Program-made: the position numbers and the translations under genes
Part shown: positions 24,522 through 36,702 of the stretch, one piece after another
How the letters are laid out: every line of letters begins with the position of its first letter
How positions within the stretch are numbered: position 1 is the stretch's first letter
Source of the DNA: Aphelocoma coerulescens
Lineage: Eukaryota > Chordata > Aves > Passeriformes > Corvidae
Direction: 5' to 3'
DNA: 64,000 nucleotides
NCBI RefSeq assembly: GCF_041296385.1
Contig: NC_091014.1
Span: 18,761,578 to 18,825,577, forward strand
Notes under the pieces: generated by a model
Databases searched by the model: none
Seen by the model: the letters and a program-made list of their open reading frames with translations, nothing else
Told to the model about the DNA's origin: nothing

Positions 24522-25974
24522 CCTATAGCTATTTAAGTTAATGTTCCTTTTTTTTTGCTTTTTAAAAATACACATTTTATATAAAAATATGTGTGAAGTT
24601 CAAAAGCAGTTGATATACCAGAAGACCCACCCAAACAGCCTTAGTTTCTATTATTACATTTATTGTCCGTAACAGTTTTCCACTTAACAGAACTGTGTAG
24701 CATGAAAATTAAACCCTTTAACCTAATCCAGATAAACTGGTGTATACTATGCTTGTTTGTAGAAACTGATGACTAAAATCTTGTTTAAAATTATAAGTCT
24801 TGTAGCCAGAAGCCAGAAGGAAATTGTTTCTGTCAGTAAAATAATTTTTCTGATTAAAATTGTCTTCAAACTTCTTTCTATCCCAGTACTAGAGGCAATT
24901 ACAGAATTTCACTGGAGGGAAAAGATCAATATGAAGACTTTCAAATCTGGATTAAATGTGTTAGTCCTACTTTTCTGTGCCAATTTATGACATTTCCCTT
25001 AAAAGGTATTTAGAATGATTACAACTCCACCATAAACTCAGTTTTATACACTATTGTACTACTTCTTAGGTACTTCTGCAGTGTGTGTGAAATATTACAA
25101 AATGAAAGATTAATTTTATATTCATTTATTGCAAACATAAATGACTACAAAATAAGCAAGGTTAAAGAGTTTTCAAATCACAAATTGTGGACTAAGACAC
25201 TTTTTCCATGTATGTTTCTTCCATGTAGTAATTAAGAGCATGAACCTTGCCATCGAACTTTATTAACTTGTACTTTTCTAAATTCATATGAAAACCATTC
25301 TGCAAATTCCTTTGATGGTGATTCTTTGAATTATCCTAAATCACCCATCTGCAACACAGTGGTATTAATGTTCATGGACCTCTCTTATTTGCATTGACTA
25401 ATATACAGTGTGATTTCTGATATGCATACTATCAGAAAATCTCAAAAGAATATGTAGAAAAAGTAGCAAGTTCATAAAATTTAAAAGCTTTTTTTTTCCA
25501 TTAATGTTTTTTACTGATTTCCAAGAGAAGAGTGCTAATATACTTTTCTTTGGAAATGCATGAAAATAATAAAATCTGTGTACATCTAGACAAGAAGACT
25601 TACATTTCAATACTTATAACTATTATATCATTCTCTACAGAGGAGAATGTCTCCTGAATCCTATTATTATCTTTAAATAACATAAGATGACATGATTGCT
25701 AGGGTGAAATAATGGTACTTGATGTTTAAACAAGTATAGAAATAAACCCGTGGTCTTTCTAAATTCAGTCATTTGTCAATAATTTGATTAAATAATTTAA
25801 TGGTTGTCTATTTGTTATTTGTAGAAAGAAAGTACTTAGTAATATACTTCAAATAATTATGAAATTATGTAAGCTCCCCACAATTTCAATTTATTTTTTG
25901 ACTCTTTTAAAAATACTAGATTGCAGTCACATATATTTCACAGAAATCAAGAACATCAAGGACAACGTGAGGAG
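24522..25974. other. AT-rich non-coding stretch
   Basis: No gene, RNA or known repeat is recognised; the longest open frames are about 70 codons. Confidence 0.5.
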
Positions 25975-26243
25975 TGGTTCGTACCCTAGAAGCCTGCTCA
26001 GGACCCATTCAGACAGACTTCTACAAGCTGAGGAAATGGATAAGCAGGAACACAGGAATAAAGATCTGCAAAAGAAAATGCAAGATGCTGCAGTACTGGC
26101 TGGGGACTGATCAGCTGGAAAGCTGCCTCCTGAGCTGCATTAGGCAGAGTGCTGATGGCAGACCAAAAAAAGGTGACCTTTCCCCTCTGCTTACCACTGG
26201 TGTGACACATCTGGATGCTGTGTCCATTTTTCTGCTCTCCAGA

Positions 26244-26297
<54 letters not shown>

Positions 26298-26680
26298 CAC
26301 TGGAGCTAGTCAACCAACAACCAGAAAGATGATTAAAGGACTGGAGCACATGACAAAGCTCAGAGTGCTGTGTGTGTTCAGCCTGAAGAAGAGGCACAGG
26401 ATCCTTTTCACAGTGTGGATAAATAAATAATTGATGGGAGAAATAAAGAACACAGAGGAACTCATGTCAGACTCATGTCAATGGCGATCTAGGAGAATGG
26501 AGGAAGAAAAAGGCACAATCCAAAATACAGGAAATTCTGCTTAAACAGAAGGGCAAAAAAGACTCCAACACTGTAATTCTGATCAATCACTGGAATAGGT
26601 TGCCCTGAGATATTGCGGAATCTCCATCCTTGCAGATATTTAAAACATGAAACATGACTGGACACATGAAAAATATCGTT
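25975..26680 (+). mobile_element. CR1 LINE ORF2 C-terminal and 3' region fragment, sense
   Basis: Plus-strand blocks match the end of CR1 ORF2 and beyond: GACTGATCAGCTGGAAAGC, CTGAGCTGCATTAGGCAGAG, GATGATTAAAGGACTGGAGC, GTTCAGCCTGAAGAAGAGG and, near the end, TGGAATAGGTTGCCCTGAGA with CTCCATCCTTGCAGATATTT. Indels and stops break the frame throughout. An (AT)23 run at 26249-26294 sits exactly inside the element, where a short stretch of normal CR1 sequence would be expected. The final part of the CR1 3' untranslated region is not recognisable. Confidence 0.8.
26249..26294. repeat. (AT)23 microsatellite
   Basis: An uninterrupted AT dinucleotide run of 46 bases inside a CR1 copy. It produces alternating IY frames on both strands that are not coding. 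Confidence 0.97.
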
Positions 26681-29159
26681 ACTCCTCTATTTACCTGTCA
26701 GAGCTCAAGTCATCTAAAGTACTGTTTTCTAATAAAATATGACATATATCTAAATGATTGTACTTCCTTTGTCTCCTTTCAACATTTCCAGTGTTGCATC
26801 TTACACACCCTAAAGCAAAATTAAATGTAACAGAAATAACAAGGCTGCCTCCTTTCTTTTCTTTTTTTGTCTTTTTCTTCCCCTCCTGTTCTTCCTGCAT
26901 TGGATGCATAATTTTTAGTTTCCATATACCAAAACTATCAAACCTAGACAAGCTGTAGAATGAAGGATTAGCAGTGAAACTCTATTACTCGTGTAAGGAA
27001 TGGAACAAATAATTCCTATCCAAAATTCTACAAACAAAATAAATTAGCAGTGTGTCACCAGCAGACGTGGTATTGATTTACAGAAGAGGTGATGACTGAC
27101 TAAAACCTGACCACTGGCTGTGTGGACAGTGCCAGATTTCTGTCCAGAAAACAGACGTGAATGGCAAGTGAATGACCATGATCCTTAACTTACCAAGAAT
27201 TATCAGAGTTGATTGCCTCACAAACTATTCACAAATTCAGTTTTGTTTTTTTTTTTTTTATATAAAATTCTCTCTATTCTTTTAATTTTATCTTGTTGCC
27301 ATCACCAGCTTTGGTGGGAAGCAGCACAAGTACTGTAGTATGAAAAATAATAAAAAAAGGAGAAACAGGTGTTTTTCAGATGAGTTGTGAATGGGATTCC
27401 AACCAAAACCAGTGGGAAACAACAAACATTGTGTAAGGAAGAAGAAAATTTCACTGGATGCTAAATCTTCTGCATGCCTCTGAAGCCTTCATGAAAAAGG
27501 CTTCATGTTTTATGAAGCCTTTATGAAAAGGCTGTTCCCCTCATCAGCAAGGAATCACTCATCTCTACTTCTCATACCACAAAGTTGTCATACAAGCTTC
27601 CATGAATCCATGTCAACTGAAGGTTTAGGCATTTGGAAACCATTTTCCCATGGTTCTACAGTTCTATGTTGTCACACAGGGACGTTTCACCCACAGAGGA
27701 GTTCATGGCATTTCAGACTACCTTATATGCGGGGGAAAGACCAATTGGAACAAATTTTTCAATGTCTGGAGATCTTTTTCTTTTTTTTTTTTTTTTTTTA
27801 ATTGCACATAGGAGATGGCATTGAGTTATAAAGGGAAGTAAGCATATTAATGTCAAATCACAATGGAGTTAGTTATCAAATATCAGTATAAGATGGCTAC
27901 TTCAGAGCTAAAGGAGATTTCAGTAGAAGAGTCACAGATTTTTTGTATTGCGCAATTTTCTTTAGGGTGAAATAATCCAAAGTCTGGTCTAATTCTTGTT
28001 AATATCAGTGCCAAAATTAACTGAAGTGGCCAGTCTCATCAGGCAGAACCTTTCATGGGCACAGCAGTCAGGTATGCTGGATGTTGCATTGTTCTAGTGC
28101 TGACCTGTTCCCATCTAAGAGAATGAGATACACACTGTCAGAGTTTTTCTCGCTGAAGAAAAAGGAAAGCTTGAACCTTTTTACTGCATCAAATATCTTC
28201 GGATTCTTTTTCCATATATCTTGAGGAGAGAAAAAGAAAAGTAAGGAGGAGATGGTAATTGGTTATTTAATGAGCCCTATGGTCTTGTGATATCTGTAGT
28301 TAAAGGTCTCATACAGAGACAAAACAGAATTTAATACAAGTGTAGACATTCTGAAGTCCTTCCCTGTAGCTTTCATTCAGCTACCCACGTAGATTCATGC
28401 CTGTTTCTGGAGTTCTTTATTACCTTTTCTGTGCGATTAATAATTTTTTCATTCAACGCACATTTTATTTCTTTATGAGTCAGAATCCACTTGCCGTTTC
28501 TCTTTGGAGTGGTTGAGTTCTGGTCAGTGGAGGCTTGACTTAGAATTCAATGGAGACTGACTCAGGTTCTTGTCTGTAATACTTATGCTCTATTTTCATT
28601 TAATATGTTGATTGCAAATTTCTTTTTTGCAATATCCCATATTTCTCCACTTCAAAAGTCCAAATTTAAGTTGCTTTCCTATTTCATCATTCTGTGCTGC
28701 AAGCAAAAGTAAGGCAAAATCAACAACTGTGACTAGCAAATAGATTTTTAACCTATCATAAGAAAAGTACATGTATTTATTCCTCAAACTTTGACAAAGA
28801 TGCTTTCTTATGAAGCACATCTTTTGAAAAGAAACAGTGGATCTTTGAAAGTAATCCTTTGATCAAATTCAGTAATGTTGCTTCACATTTACTGTTTTTA
28901 CAGTTTACTGTTGTTATTTTCCATAAATAAATGCTTTCCCCTCCCTTTTTTTTTTTTTAATCCTGGGAGACTAATCCTGGATTTTAATACCAGGATTGTC
29001 TACCAATTCTGACATTGCCCTTTAGGCAAATAAAATCAATCATGATATTAAAGTAGCTTACCATCACGAAGAAAATTTGGGTGAGGTGTGATTTTTACAA
29101 TTATATTTGGCCAGGAATATACAAAAAAAATACTTAAATATGGTTTTTTATTTACTTGG
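26681..29159. other. AT-rich non-coding stretch with hairpin and poly-T
   Basis: No gene or known transposon is recognised. It contains a perfect 11-bp hairpin at 27496-27522 and a 19-base T run at 27781-27799. Confidence 0.5.
27496..27522. repeat. Perfect 11-bp hairpin
   Basis: Arms AAAGGCTTCAT (27496-27506) and ATGAAGCCTTT (27512-27522) are exact reverse complements around a 5-base loop. GAAGCCTTCATGAAAA just upstream and GAAGCCTTTATGAAAA within the right side also form a diverged direct repeat. Function unknown. Confidence 0.85.
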
Positions 29160-29605
29160 TGTTATGTCTCCGAAGCTTCTTTGATTGAAAGAAAGAAAGT
29201 ACTTCTTTTGAGAAGAAGTGTAGATACAAAAATGCTGCTAGCAAGGATTTTCTTGCTATTTTCTAAGTCCATGAGAGACTTTTCTCTCTCACAGAAGAGG
29301 TGGCAGGGAATGTAAACAACCAAGCCACCTGCAACCTTGAAAAGTCTTGTTTATGGTATAGTAGAAAAATATTTTGACAATGGATGTTTTAGGATTTTAG
29401 CCAATCACCCCCAAGGGGTGGCTGGTCCTTTGTCCAATTAGACTATGAAGAAAAAAGTCTATAAAAGAGTTTGTAAAATAATTAAATAAATCAATCTTGC
29501 TGCACAACTCCTGCCTGCTGGATCTTCTCCTCCTCCTCCTCCCTATGGCTGCGGGACACAGTGATATACCCTAGGGCCCAGGCCTGCAGTAATAAAGAAG
29601 TGAAA
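29160..29605 (+). mobile_element. Probable retroviral LTR
   Basis: The start TGTTATGTCTCCGAAGC is followed by a purine-rich block, then AGCCAATCACCC (a CCAAT box), AAGGGGTGGCTGGTCC, TTTGTCCAATTAG, a TATAAAAG box at 29460-29467, an AATAAA signal at 29485-29490, and a pyrimidine-rich CTCCTCCTCCTCC block typical of the R/U5 part. This order is that of an LTR, and the sequence resembles a family I know from songbirds. The right boundary is uncertain and no target duplication was found. Confidence 0.7.
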
Positions 29606-29773
29606 ATGTATTCATTAGAGCTCTAACCAGAAGTATTTCATAAGATAGTAAAATCTGTTGGAAATAGACCCAGTGTAATTCATGCATTTTGGAAGAAAGA
29701 CAAAGGGAAAAAAAGATGTGGCAGACATGATATTGAATAAAGTCTGATACTCTGAGACTTTTACTTGTCCTAC

Positions 29774-30367
29774 TGTGATGGTTTTGTCTGGGGTGGAGTC
29801 AGCTTTCTTCACAGTAGCCTGTATGGGGCTGAGTTTTGGAATTGTGCTGAAAACAGGGTTGATAACCCTGATAACAGGGTTTTTGTTATTGCTGAGCCGG
29901 GCTTACACAGAGCCAAGGCCTTTTTTGCCTTTCACGTGGCCACGCTGGTGAGGAAGTTGGGGTTACATGGGAGGCTGGGAGCAGACACAGCTGGGACAGG
30001 TGACCCAAACTGACCAAAGAGATATTTCAGACCATATGACATCATGCTCAGTATGTAAACCTGCGGGAAGAAGGAGGGAGGGGAGACAATTTGGAGTGAT
30101 GGTGTTTGTCTTCCAAGTCCCTGTTACATGTGATGGGGCCCTGCTTTCCTGGGGATGACTGAACACCTGCCTGCCCATGGGAAGCAATTAATTCATTCCT
30201 TGGTTTTCTCACCTTTTGTTTGTGGCTTTTGCCTTCCCTATTTAAGTGTCTTTATCTCAACCCACATGTCTTTCCAGCTTTTATCATTCCAGTTCTCTCC
30301 CTGACTGTACTGGTGAGAGATAGAGCAAGTGGCTGTGTGGTGCTGGGTTGCTGGCTGGGCTTAAACA
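29774..30367 (+). mobile_element. Solo LTR with perfect 5-bp target duplication
   Basis: The element starts TGTGATGG and ends TTAAACA and is flanked by CCTAC at 29769-29773 and 30368-30372. Blocks shared with the LTR at 23942-24521 include AACTGACCAAAG near the promoter, TTACATGTGATGGGGCCCTG and TTTATCTCAACCC near the end. The TATA box and polyadenylation signal are degraded (GTATGTAAAC and TATTTAAG in the expected places), so promoter activity is doubtful. No internal retroviral sequence remains. The family resembles an ERV LTR widespread in birds. Confidence 0.9.
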
Positions 30368-30372
30368 CCTAC

Positions 30373-31027
30373 ACTATCTTTTACTAGACACTGTTATTAC
30401 ATCTAAGATAAAAGTAATCTGATCACTCCTGAATCAGTTCAAAACCTGCAGCAGTTTTCAGCCCATTGTGTGCTGAGTATAAGCATACTGAAAGTTGGAG
30501 GGTATAACAGCCTCAGTCATTCACTTTTAATCCACTGCTGGAAGTTTCATGAAGCCCTCAGGAAAGTCCTCAAGAAGGAACTCAGGCAAGCAGTGAAGAA
30601 CAGAAATATCCAGTTACCATGAAAAGAGTTTTTTTCATAAAAACATACTGCATCCTATATCTCTCCATCCTTGAATGAGATCAGCAAAGTAGCTTAGTTG
30701 ATGAGCCTGGGAATTGTAATTCATAGCTCCACTTTGTTCTGAAAATCATGGTTTCAATAAAACACTGTTTTTATGACCCATCACAAGTTCCTCTGCATGT
30801 TATCTTCTGACAATTCCTTCATATTCCAAAAATGTAACAACCTTGATATTCTTCCCATAGGCTTTATGTCATTTCTGCTACATTAATTCTCTTTAAAAAT
30901 AAAAATACTTGTGCATCTGCTTATAAGAGAAGTGCCTAAGCCTTCAATAAAAATAGAAAAAATTGAAAATTGGTTGGCAGAGTGTTTGTAACGTAAAGTG
31001 GTAATTTCCTCTATTTTCATTTCATTT
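30373..31027. other. Non-coding stretch, nothing recognised
   Basis: Unique-looking AT-rich sequence without a recognised gene or repeat. Confidence 0.5.
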
Positions 31028-31533
31028 TGTCTCTGAATCGCGAGTTCTTTTACTCAGTTTGGGTAAAAGGCAGACGACGCTAGGTTGTTCTTTGGATTTA
31101 GTTGTTTATTATATCTTATCTGTAATACAGCTTCACAGAGTGTGCCTCCAAGTTAACAAGGTGGAAAACGGCCAAGAGTTCTAACTTCCAAGGCCTTTTA
31201 AAGTCCAAATCACCCAATTATAAAATGCTAAGTAATATGTTTTTATTTATAATCCAGTAACTATCTATTCATGATCTGCAGTTTTTGACCCAGTACAGAA
31301 CAGCCACATTTGTGAAGAAGAAGGAGAAGAGGTGAAGAACAAATCCACACCTCCATATTGTTACACATATATATTATCATATCCCAGAAACCTAAATTCT
31401 CTAAACCCAGGGTTCCAACAGTAAAGGATGTTTCCACTAACCCTTGAATAGAAAACTGGAGGCTGGGCATCTGCATTTCTCTTTACATCATCTCTACAGA
31501 TTAGTTCTCCAGTGGAGTTTAGACTCCCAAACA
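31028..31533 (-). mobile_element. Solo LTR, antisense
   Basis: Read on the minus strand, the element starts TGTTTGGGAGTCTAAACTCC and ends near CTCAGAGACA. A polyadenylation signal AATAAA lies on the minus strand at 31105-31110, after a block reading AAGGCCTTGGAAG on that strand. The flanks CATTT (31023-31027) and CATGT (31534-31538) agree at four of five bases, consistent with an aged 5-bp target duplication. The order of parts and similarity to a songbird LTR family support the call; class is not certain. Confidence 0.7.
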
Positions 31534-34500
31534 CATGTAAATATCTACATATAAAACCTTAAGTGTAGTAATGCCAATCTCAAAAGTGATCCCACCCTTG
31601 ATACTTATTTCTTTTACTCAGATAAAGCCAACAAGGTACCATTTGAAATTCCCTTGCATATCATAGGCATCTGCATTGAACTCAGATGACCAAGAGATAT
31701 TTTCAGTCTTCAGCAGCACGTGAAGACCAGAGCACTTAAATTAAACTGAATTCTTATATTTAGGAAAATGACTCATGCCCAGTATGTTTACTTAACATGA
31801 AACTTTTATTTTATCTCATAAATGAAAAACTCAAATGCAAAAGAATCCTGGTATAGTTGCTGCTTAATACAATGAATATCCTTCTTTGTTCAATTTATCT
31901 CAGTCATTCCTGCTTAGGATATTCTTCAGGATAGACTTGTCCATGCATTATAGTTCAAGTACTACTAACCTATGGAATGGAATCCTTGAACAGCAGAGGA
32001 AAACAGAAGGAATATTGGATAGTAGTGACATTTGGGTGAAAGCTAAGGGACGAAGCTACTAATTTGATATCAAGCACAGTGAGAGATTATCATAATATGG
32101 ATTAATATCTTTTTTTACCTTAGGTCATCCTGTGGAATGGTGGGGAAAATAAATGGGAAAAAGTTCTCTCTTCCACTTCTGAGGGCCATACACTTTTAAT
32201 ACAAACTCTCATGGGTCCAGAAAGTGAAATTTGCAATGTGCCCTCTCAAAAGCTCACATACTATTATGCAAAATGTACAGCAGTTATTCCTGATTATGCA
32301 TATTAAGAAATCATCACGTCTAAGTGTTTGTCAGTCTTGAATTATTTTCAGAGATATAATATAAAAGAAGAAAATTCTTCCAGGAAATTCTAAACCTCTG
32401 TGGTGTGGGATCAAAATTATCCTTGGCATTATAAGAAAAACCCTCACAGTCTTAATTTTCCAAGAACTGAGGCTTTTTTTCCCTGCTCCCTCACCCCCTT
32501 TTTTCTGTGTTTTTGCTTTATTTGTTAGTTGATGCTTCTTAACCTTGATCAGTTTGAAAAAGTACTTAATAGTTTGGTATACTTATTCAGTGGACTCTTT
32601 TATAGATCATTTATAGTCAGCAATTCTATGAGACCTCACCAAGAAGAAAAGACCAAAGAAATATAAGGTTTTATAATTAGCAATGTATAAAAGAAATTAT
32701 AATGAGTGTACATAAGGTGAGAATGCAAATCTTCCTTACGTCTTTGTAGATGAAGGTGTTGGGAATCAGTAGTTAATCCGTGGAGATTTTACTAATGAGC
32801 CAACAGGACTATAACAATTCAGCAGATATTTAATAAATACTTAAAATATGTTTATACATCTGTTGCTTTCTCTTTTGTGAGTTGTAATTAAAACAGCAAT
32901 TGTTTCTCTCTTGGGTAGCATTGTTTTGAAGGCAACACTTGCAGTGAGAAAGATAGCAGAAATGAATTGCTGGGTTTAGAAGATTTGCTCTCTAGGTAGA
33001 CCTCACACTGGCTTTTCTGTAGTTTGGAGAGTTTTATTCTTTCTTGACTCGGTTACTTTTGCACAATTATGTTAAACAACCTGCTGCCACCAATTTGTAA
33101 GCCATTAGTCATGGATTTTTTTTTTTTTTAATCAATTTTATTTTTCTATGTTCTAAAACATAAATAAAACAGTCTAGAAACATCAAAACAGAATGTTTGA
33201 CCAAGAGTTAGATACAGAAAAGTAAAATATATCAGTGCCACATAATGAAAAACAGGTACTCCTTAAATACATAAATGGAAAACTAAAAAGTTAAATCATG
33301 AACTTTCTTCAAGACTTTTAATGCAGTACTTATATTTGTAGTTCTCCTCACACTTTTAAAGCAAGAGCTTCAGCAAAAGAATGTGTTTTACCACATCATT
33401 ACTTTTCATCAATGGTTATTTCTTACCACATTGCAGTTCTTTAAAGAGCTTCTATATCCCATGTATCAAGAATTTTCAATATAGAAGTTGATATTTGGAA
33501 CTGCATGAAGATTATCTCCTCAGCTACTGTCTCTGCAAATTTGACCTCAGTTTGATTCAGAACACACAATTTGAAATTATCATCCAAAAAATGTGTCTCA
33601 AATATAATATCAGCTGACAATTATATTTAAACCAGAAAATCCATTAGACCAGAAACCTCTCTTTTAGCATTTGCCAAGACAGTAGACATAAAAGTCCTTC
33701 CTTCTGCATATCTCTAACCAAGAACTTTATGTGTTATTTCTTTCAAGAATACTCCAATTTAAAGTTAGAAACTTTAGTGGTACTAAATTTTACCTAGAAA
33801 TTTTTTTGGTTTCGGTTTTGTTTTGTTTTGTTTAATGTCTAGCCTGTCATTCTGCATAGCTACCATTCTCTTCCAAGTAGATGTGAATTTGCTCTGCCAT
33901 TGAGGGGCAGAAAAATTTTTTCAGCAGTGGTACTGTCACAAAATCATCTAGACTCATTGCAACTTCTATTTTAATCCTTTTCCTTATTAAAGTATCTCAC
34001 CATCATAATTTTTACCTCAAGGTCTGAGCTGAAGAAAAAAATAATTTAGGACATATTTACTGGGGAAAGATCCCTTCTTTACCTTTTTCACATATTTGTG
34101 GGGCCTTCAGGTTATTTTATTTTCACCTTGGAGTATTTGTATATCCTTACTGGAAGTGAAAAAGTTTGGTTTTCAATGGTCTACTCCACCAAGAAATTGG
34201 TGTTCAGAATTTAGCATTTATATGGGAATATATATTTCATAATCTTATAATTATGAAATGGCTGAAGGGATTTTCTTCGGAGGGATTTTCTTCTAAGGTT
34301 CCAGAAATATTTGGTTTAGGAAGGAAGCCAAGCATGAACAGAAATAAACTTGAAGAAGTTTGTTTTATTAAGTCCAAAAAAAGTTTAATAAGGAAGGAGC
34401 AAATTATATAGCGAATTTGAATTTAGATTTTATTGCTATTGAAAGCTGTCACTTTACAAAGAAATGTAAATTTCATTCCTGGGAAAGAACTAACTTCTTC

Positions 34501-35499
34501 ATTTAACCTTTATTTTTAATGAGAACCCATTTCCCATAAATAGCAACAATTATCTCTCGATAACTATCTTCCACCTTGATTCTGAAAACGACAGCAGATT
34601 TTATGTGCATACTATATCTATATATATATTATTTAGACATAATTCATACTAAAATGTTTCAGTTCCAATAAATCTGAAATGTAGGTTAAAGTACAGCTTT
34701 AATCTGAAAAATGACTGCACAGATTGGTGGTTAAATTGACTAATAGTTGAACAAAATTACAGAGGATTTATCATAATAAATGCACATAAAAGATCCAAAA
34801 TAAAGATAATGCAGTATAATGAGATAGAGAAAAAAGGATTATGATGGGGAAGGAAATAATAGACCGTATATTTAGTCTCAATTTCTCTGTTCTCCTCAGG
34901 TTCTCATGCAAGGAAAACTGAACTTACATTGTAAACCATCCAACTTACAACATTTTTGTTTGCTGTTTAAGAATCTGAAGCACAGTCTGCATACAGGCAA
35001 CAAATCTGCATAAACTCACCCATCAACATATATCCCTAAATGTAATAAGGACTTTCCTTCATGTCTCTTCAGGACTTTTCTATTTACCAGGACAGTGAAA
35101 TTGATAATGTGTACCTGTCTATTTGCTGCTCATGCAATGAGGTAATGCTTTTTCCTCTGCAATGAAGTGTTCATTACTTCAGAAAGGAGCATCAAGAGCT
35201 TTCATGAGATCCCTATTGGAACCACTTGTTCCCTCTCCACATGTTATGAACAGCTGTCTAATTTGGAGTTTGGCTTTCAAAAAGTTCAAATAATGTGCAG
35301 TAATGAGGAAAAAACCATAGTAACTTTTGCTATGCTGTGTGATGTTGGTAATGAATAATTTTTTTTTTTTTTTTTTTTTTTTTACATTTCTTGATTTTCA
35401 GTGTACCATTGTTCACTGCTTCTTCTGCACTTTGCCAAACTTGTGCTGTATTCCAATCTTAGAGTATTTTCACATGGATCCAGGCTCCTTATTTGCACT
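31534..35499. other. AT-rich non-coding stretch
   Basis: No gene or known transposon is recognised in almost 4 kb. Low-complexity items include a T run near 33119, a tandem pair of GGGATTTTCTTC near 34268 and a 25-base T run at 35359-35383. Confidence 0.5.
35359..35383. repeat. Poly-T tract, 25 bases
   Basis: An uninterrupted run of 25 T. No retrogene or SINE body is recognised to its left on the minus strand, so it is probably simple slippage. Confidence 0.9.
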
Positions 35500-35580
35500 T
35501 GCAAAAAGTCCCTCTTCCATTTTCTTGCGGGCTCCCTTTAGGTACTGGAAGTCTGCAATTAAGTTACCTCAAAGAATTCT
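35500..35580 (-). mobile_element. Short CR1 fragment, antisense
   Basis: The stretch with AAAAGTCCCTCTTCC, GGGCTCCCTTTAGGTACTGG and AAGTCTGCAATTAAG matches the corresponding part of the CR1 copy at 41496-41935. It corresponds to the C-terminal end of ORF2. Flanking CR1 sequence is missing on both sides. Confidence 0.7.
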
Positions 35581-36319
35581 TGTACCTCATTTTTCATTAC
35601 TCTTATGATCATTACTTTGTCCGGTTTTTCTGCTACATCTAGGAAAGTGCTGTCATGGTTTTCTGTGCATGATTTACACACCAAAAAATTATTTAGGTTT
35701 TCTGTATTTTTTCTTTTGTCACGTTCTTATTTTGTTTTATGTCTTAATCAGAATTATCTTCATTCTTTCCTATCTGATTTTATACATATTTTACTTAAGG
35801 AATAAACTTATTTCATAAAATCATTAAGCTGGTTTTCTTATATGAAGGTTTTTAGATCATTCTGTTCTCTGATACGTTTAAATGTATCTGTTTCTTCCAT
35901 TACATTTTAACTTGATTTTTTTGTTGTTTTGTTGTGGGTTTGTTTTCAATTTTTGTTTTTTTTCCCAGCTGTATTCAACAGAAGATATAAAATATAAACT
36001 AGGATCCTATGTTACGTCAATTGAGGAAACAGATATAGTGGGAGTTCATATTTTGTCTGGCATGAATTTGAAATTAGGATGTCTAGATGTACATATGCTT
36101 ACATATGGAAATCTTCATATATTCTAAATGGATTGTCATAGCCCAAGGAAACATAATCCATACATTAAATTATACATGAAAAACAATACACTTATTCCCA
36201 AGTTAGATACCTGAAGTACAGGCAACAACCTCACTTTCTATCCTTATCTTGAATTGAATCTTGTCTCTGAGAATCCACAGTCATAAATGTTGAAGCCAAA
36301 TGAAATTTCATTGCTGCTC
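35581..36319. other. AT-rich non-coding stretch
   Basis: No gene or known repeat is recognised. Confidence 0.5.
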
Positions 36320-36702
36320 AAAATCGACTACAAGACAAAATCCATTCAGAAAGAAGATTGAATTAATTTTATGCTCCAGGAGTGCTGCTGATAACTTCCT
36401 GACATGGGTGACCAAGGATCAAAAAATACAAAATGCTCTGCTGGACCTGATACTTACAAACGAGGAAGAACTGGCCTTAGATATGAAATCTGGGAGCAGT
36501 CTTGGCTGCAGTGACTGTGAGATAATGGATTTCAGGGGTAAAAATAGCAAATTGAAGGATCACAGCCTTGGATTTAAGGGGAGCATAATTTGCCCCATTC
36601 AGGACTCTACTTCCAATAATCCCATGGGAGATTATCCTGGAAAGCTGTCTGATTTTCAAGGATCACCTACTCCAAACTATAGCATCCCAGCTCTACCTCC
36701 TA
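36320..36702 (+). mobile_element. CR1 LINE ORF2 fragment (region after the endonuclease)
   Basis: Plus-strand translation contains SAADNFLTWVT, ALLDLILTNEEEL and SGSSLGCSDCEIMDF, which match the conserved CR1 ORF2 segment between endonuclease and reverse transcriptase. A frame of 194 codons (36300-36884) runs through it and on into the inserted LTR, so it is not a real protein. Nucleotide similarity to CR1 continues through TTCAAGGATCACCTACTCC to about 36702, where an antisense LTR begins. CR1 resumes at 37455. Confidence 0.85.

Noticed and set aside
26191..26430. IYIYIY-containing open frames on both strands
   Set aside because: They are produced by the (AT)23 microsatellite.
35359..35383. 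Poly-T as the tail of an antisense retrogene
   Set aside because: No gene-like sequence or target duplication is visible on either side.
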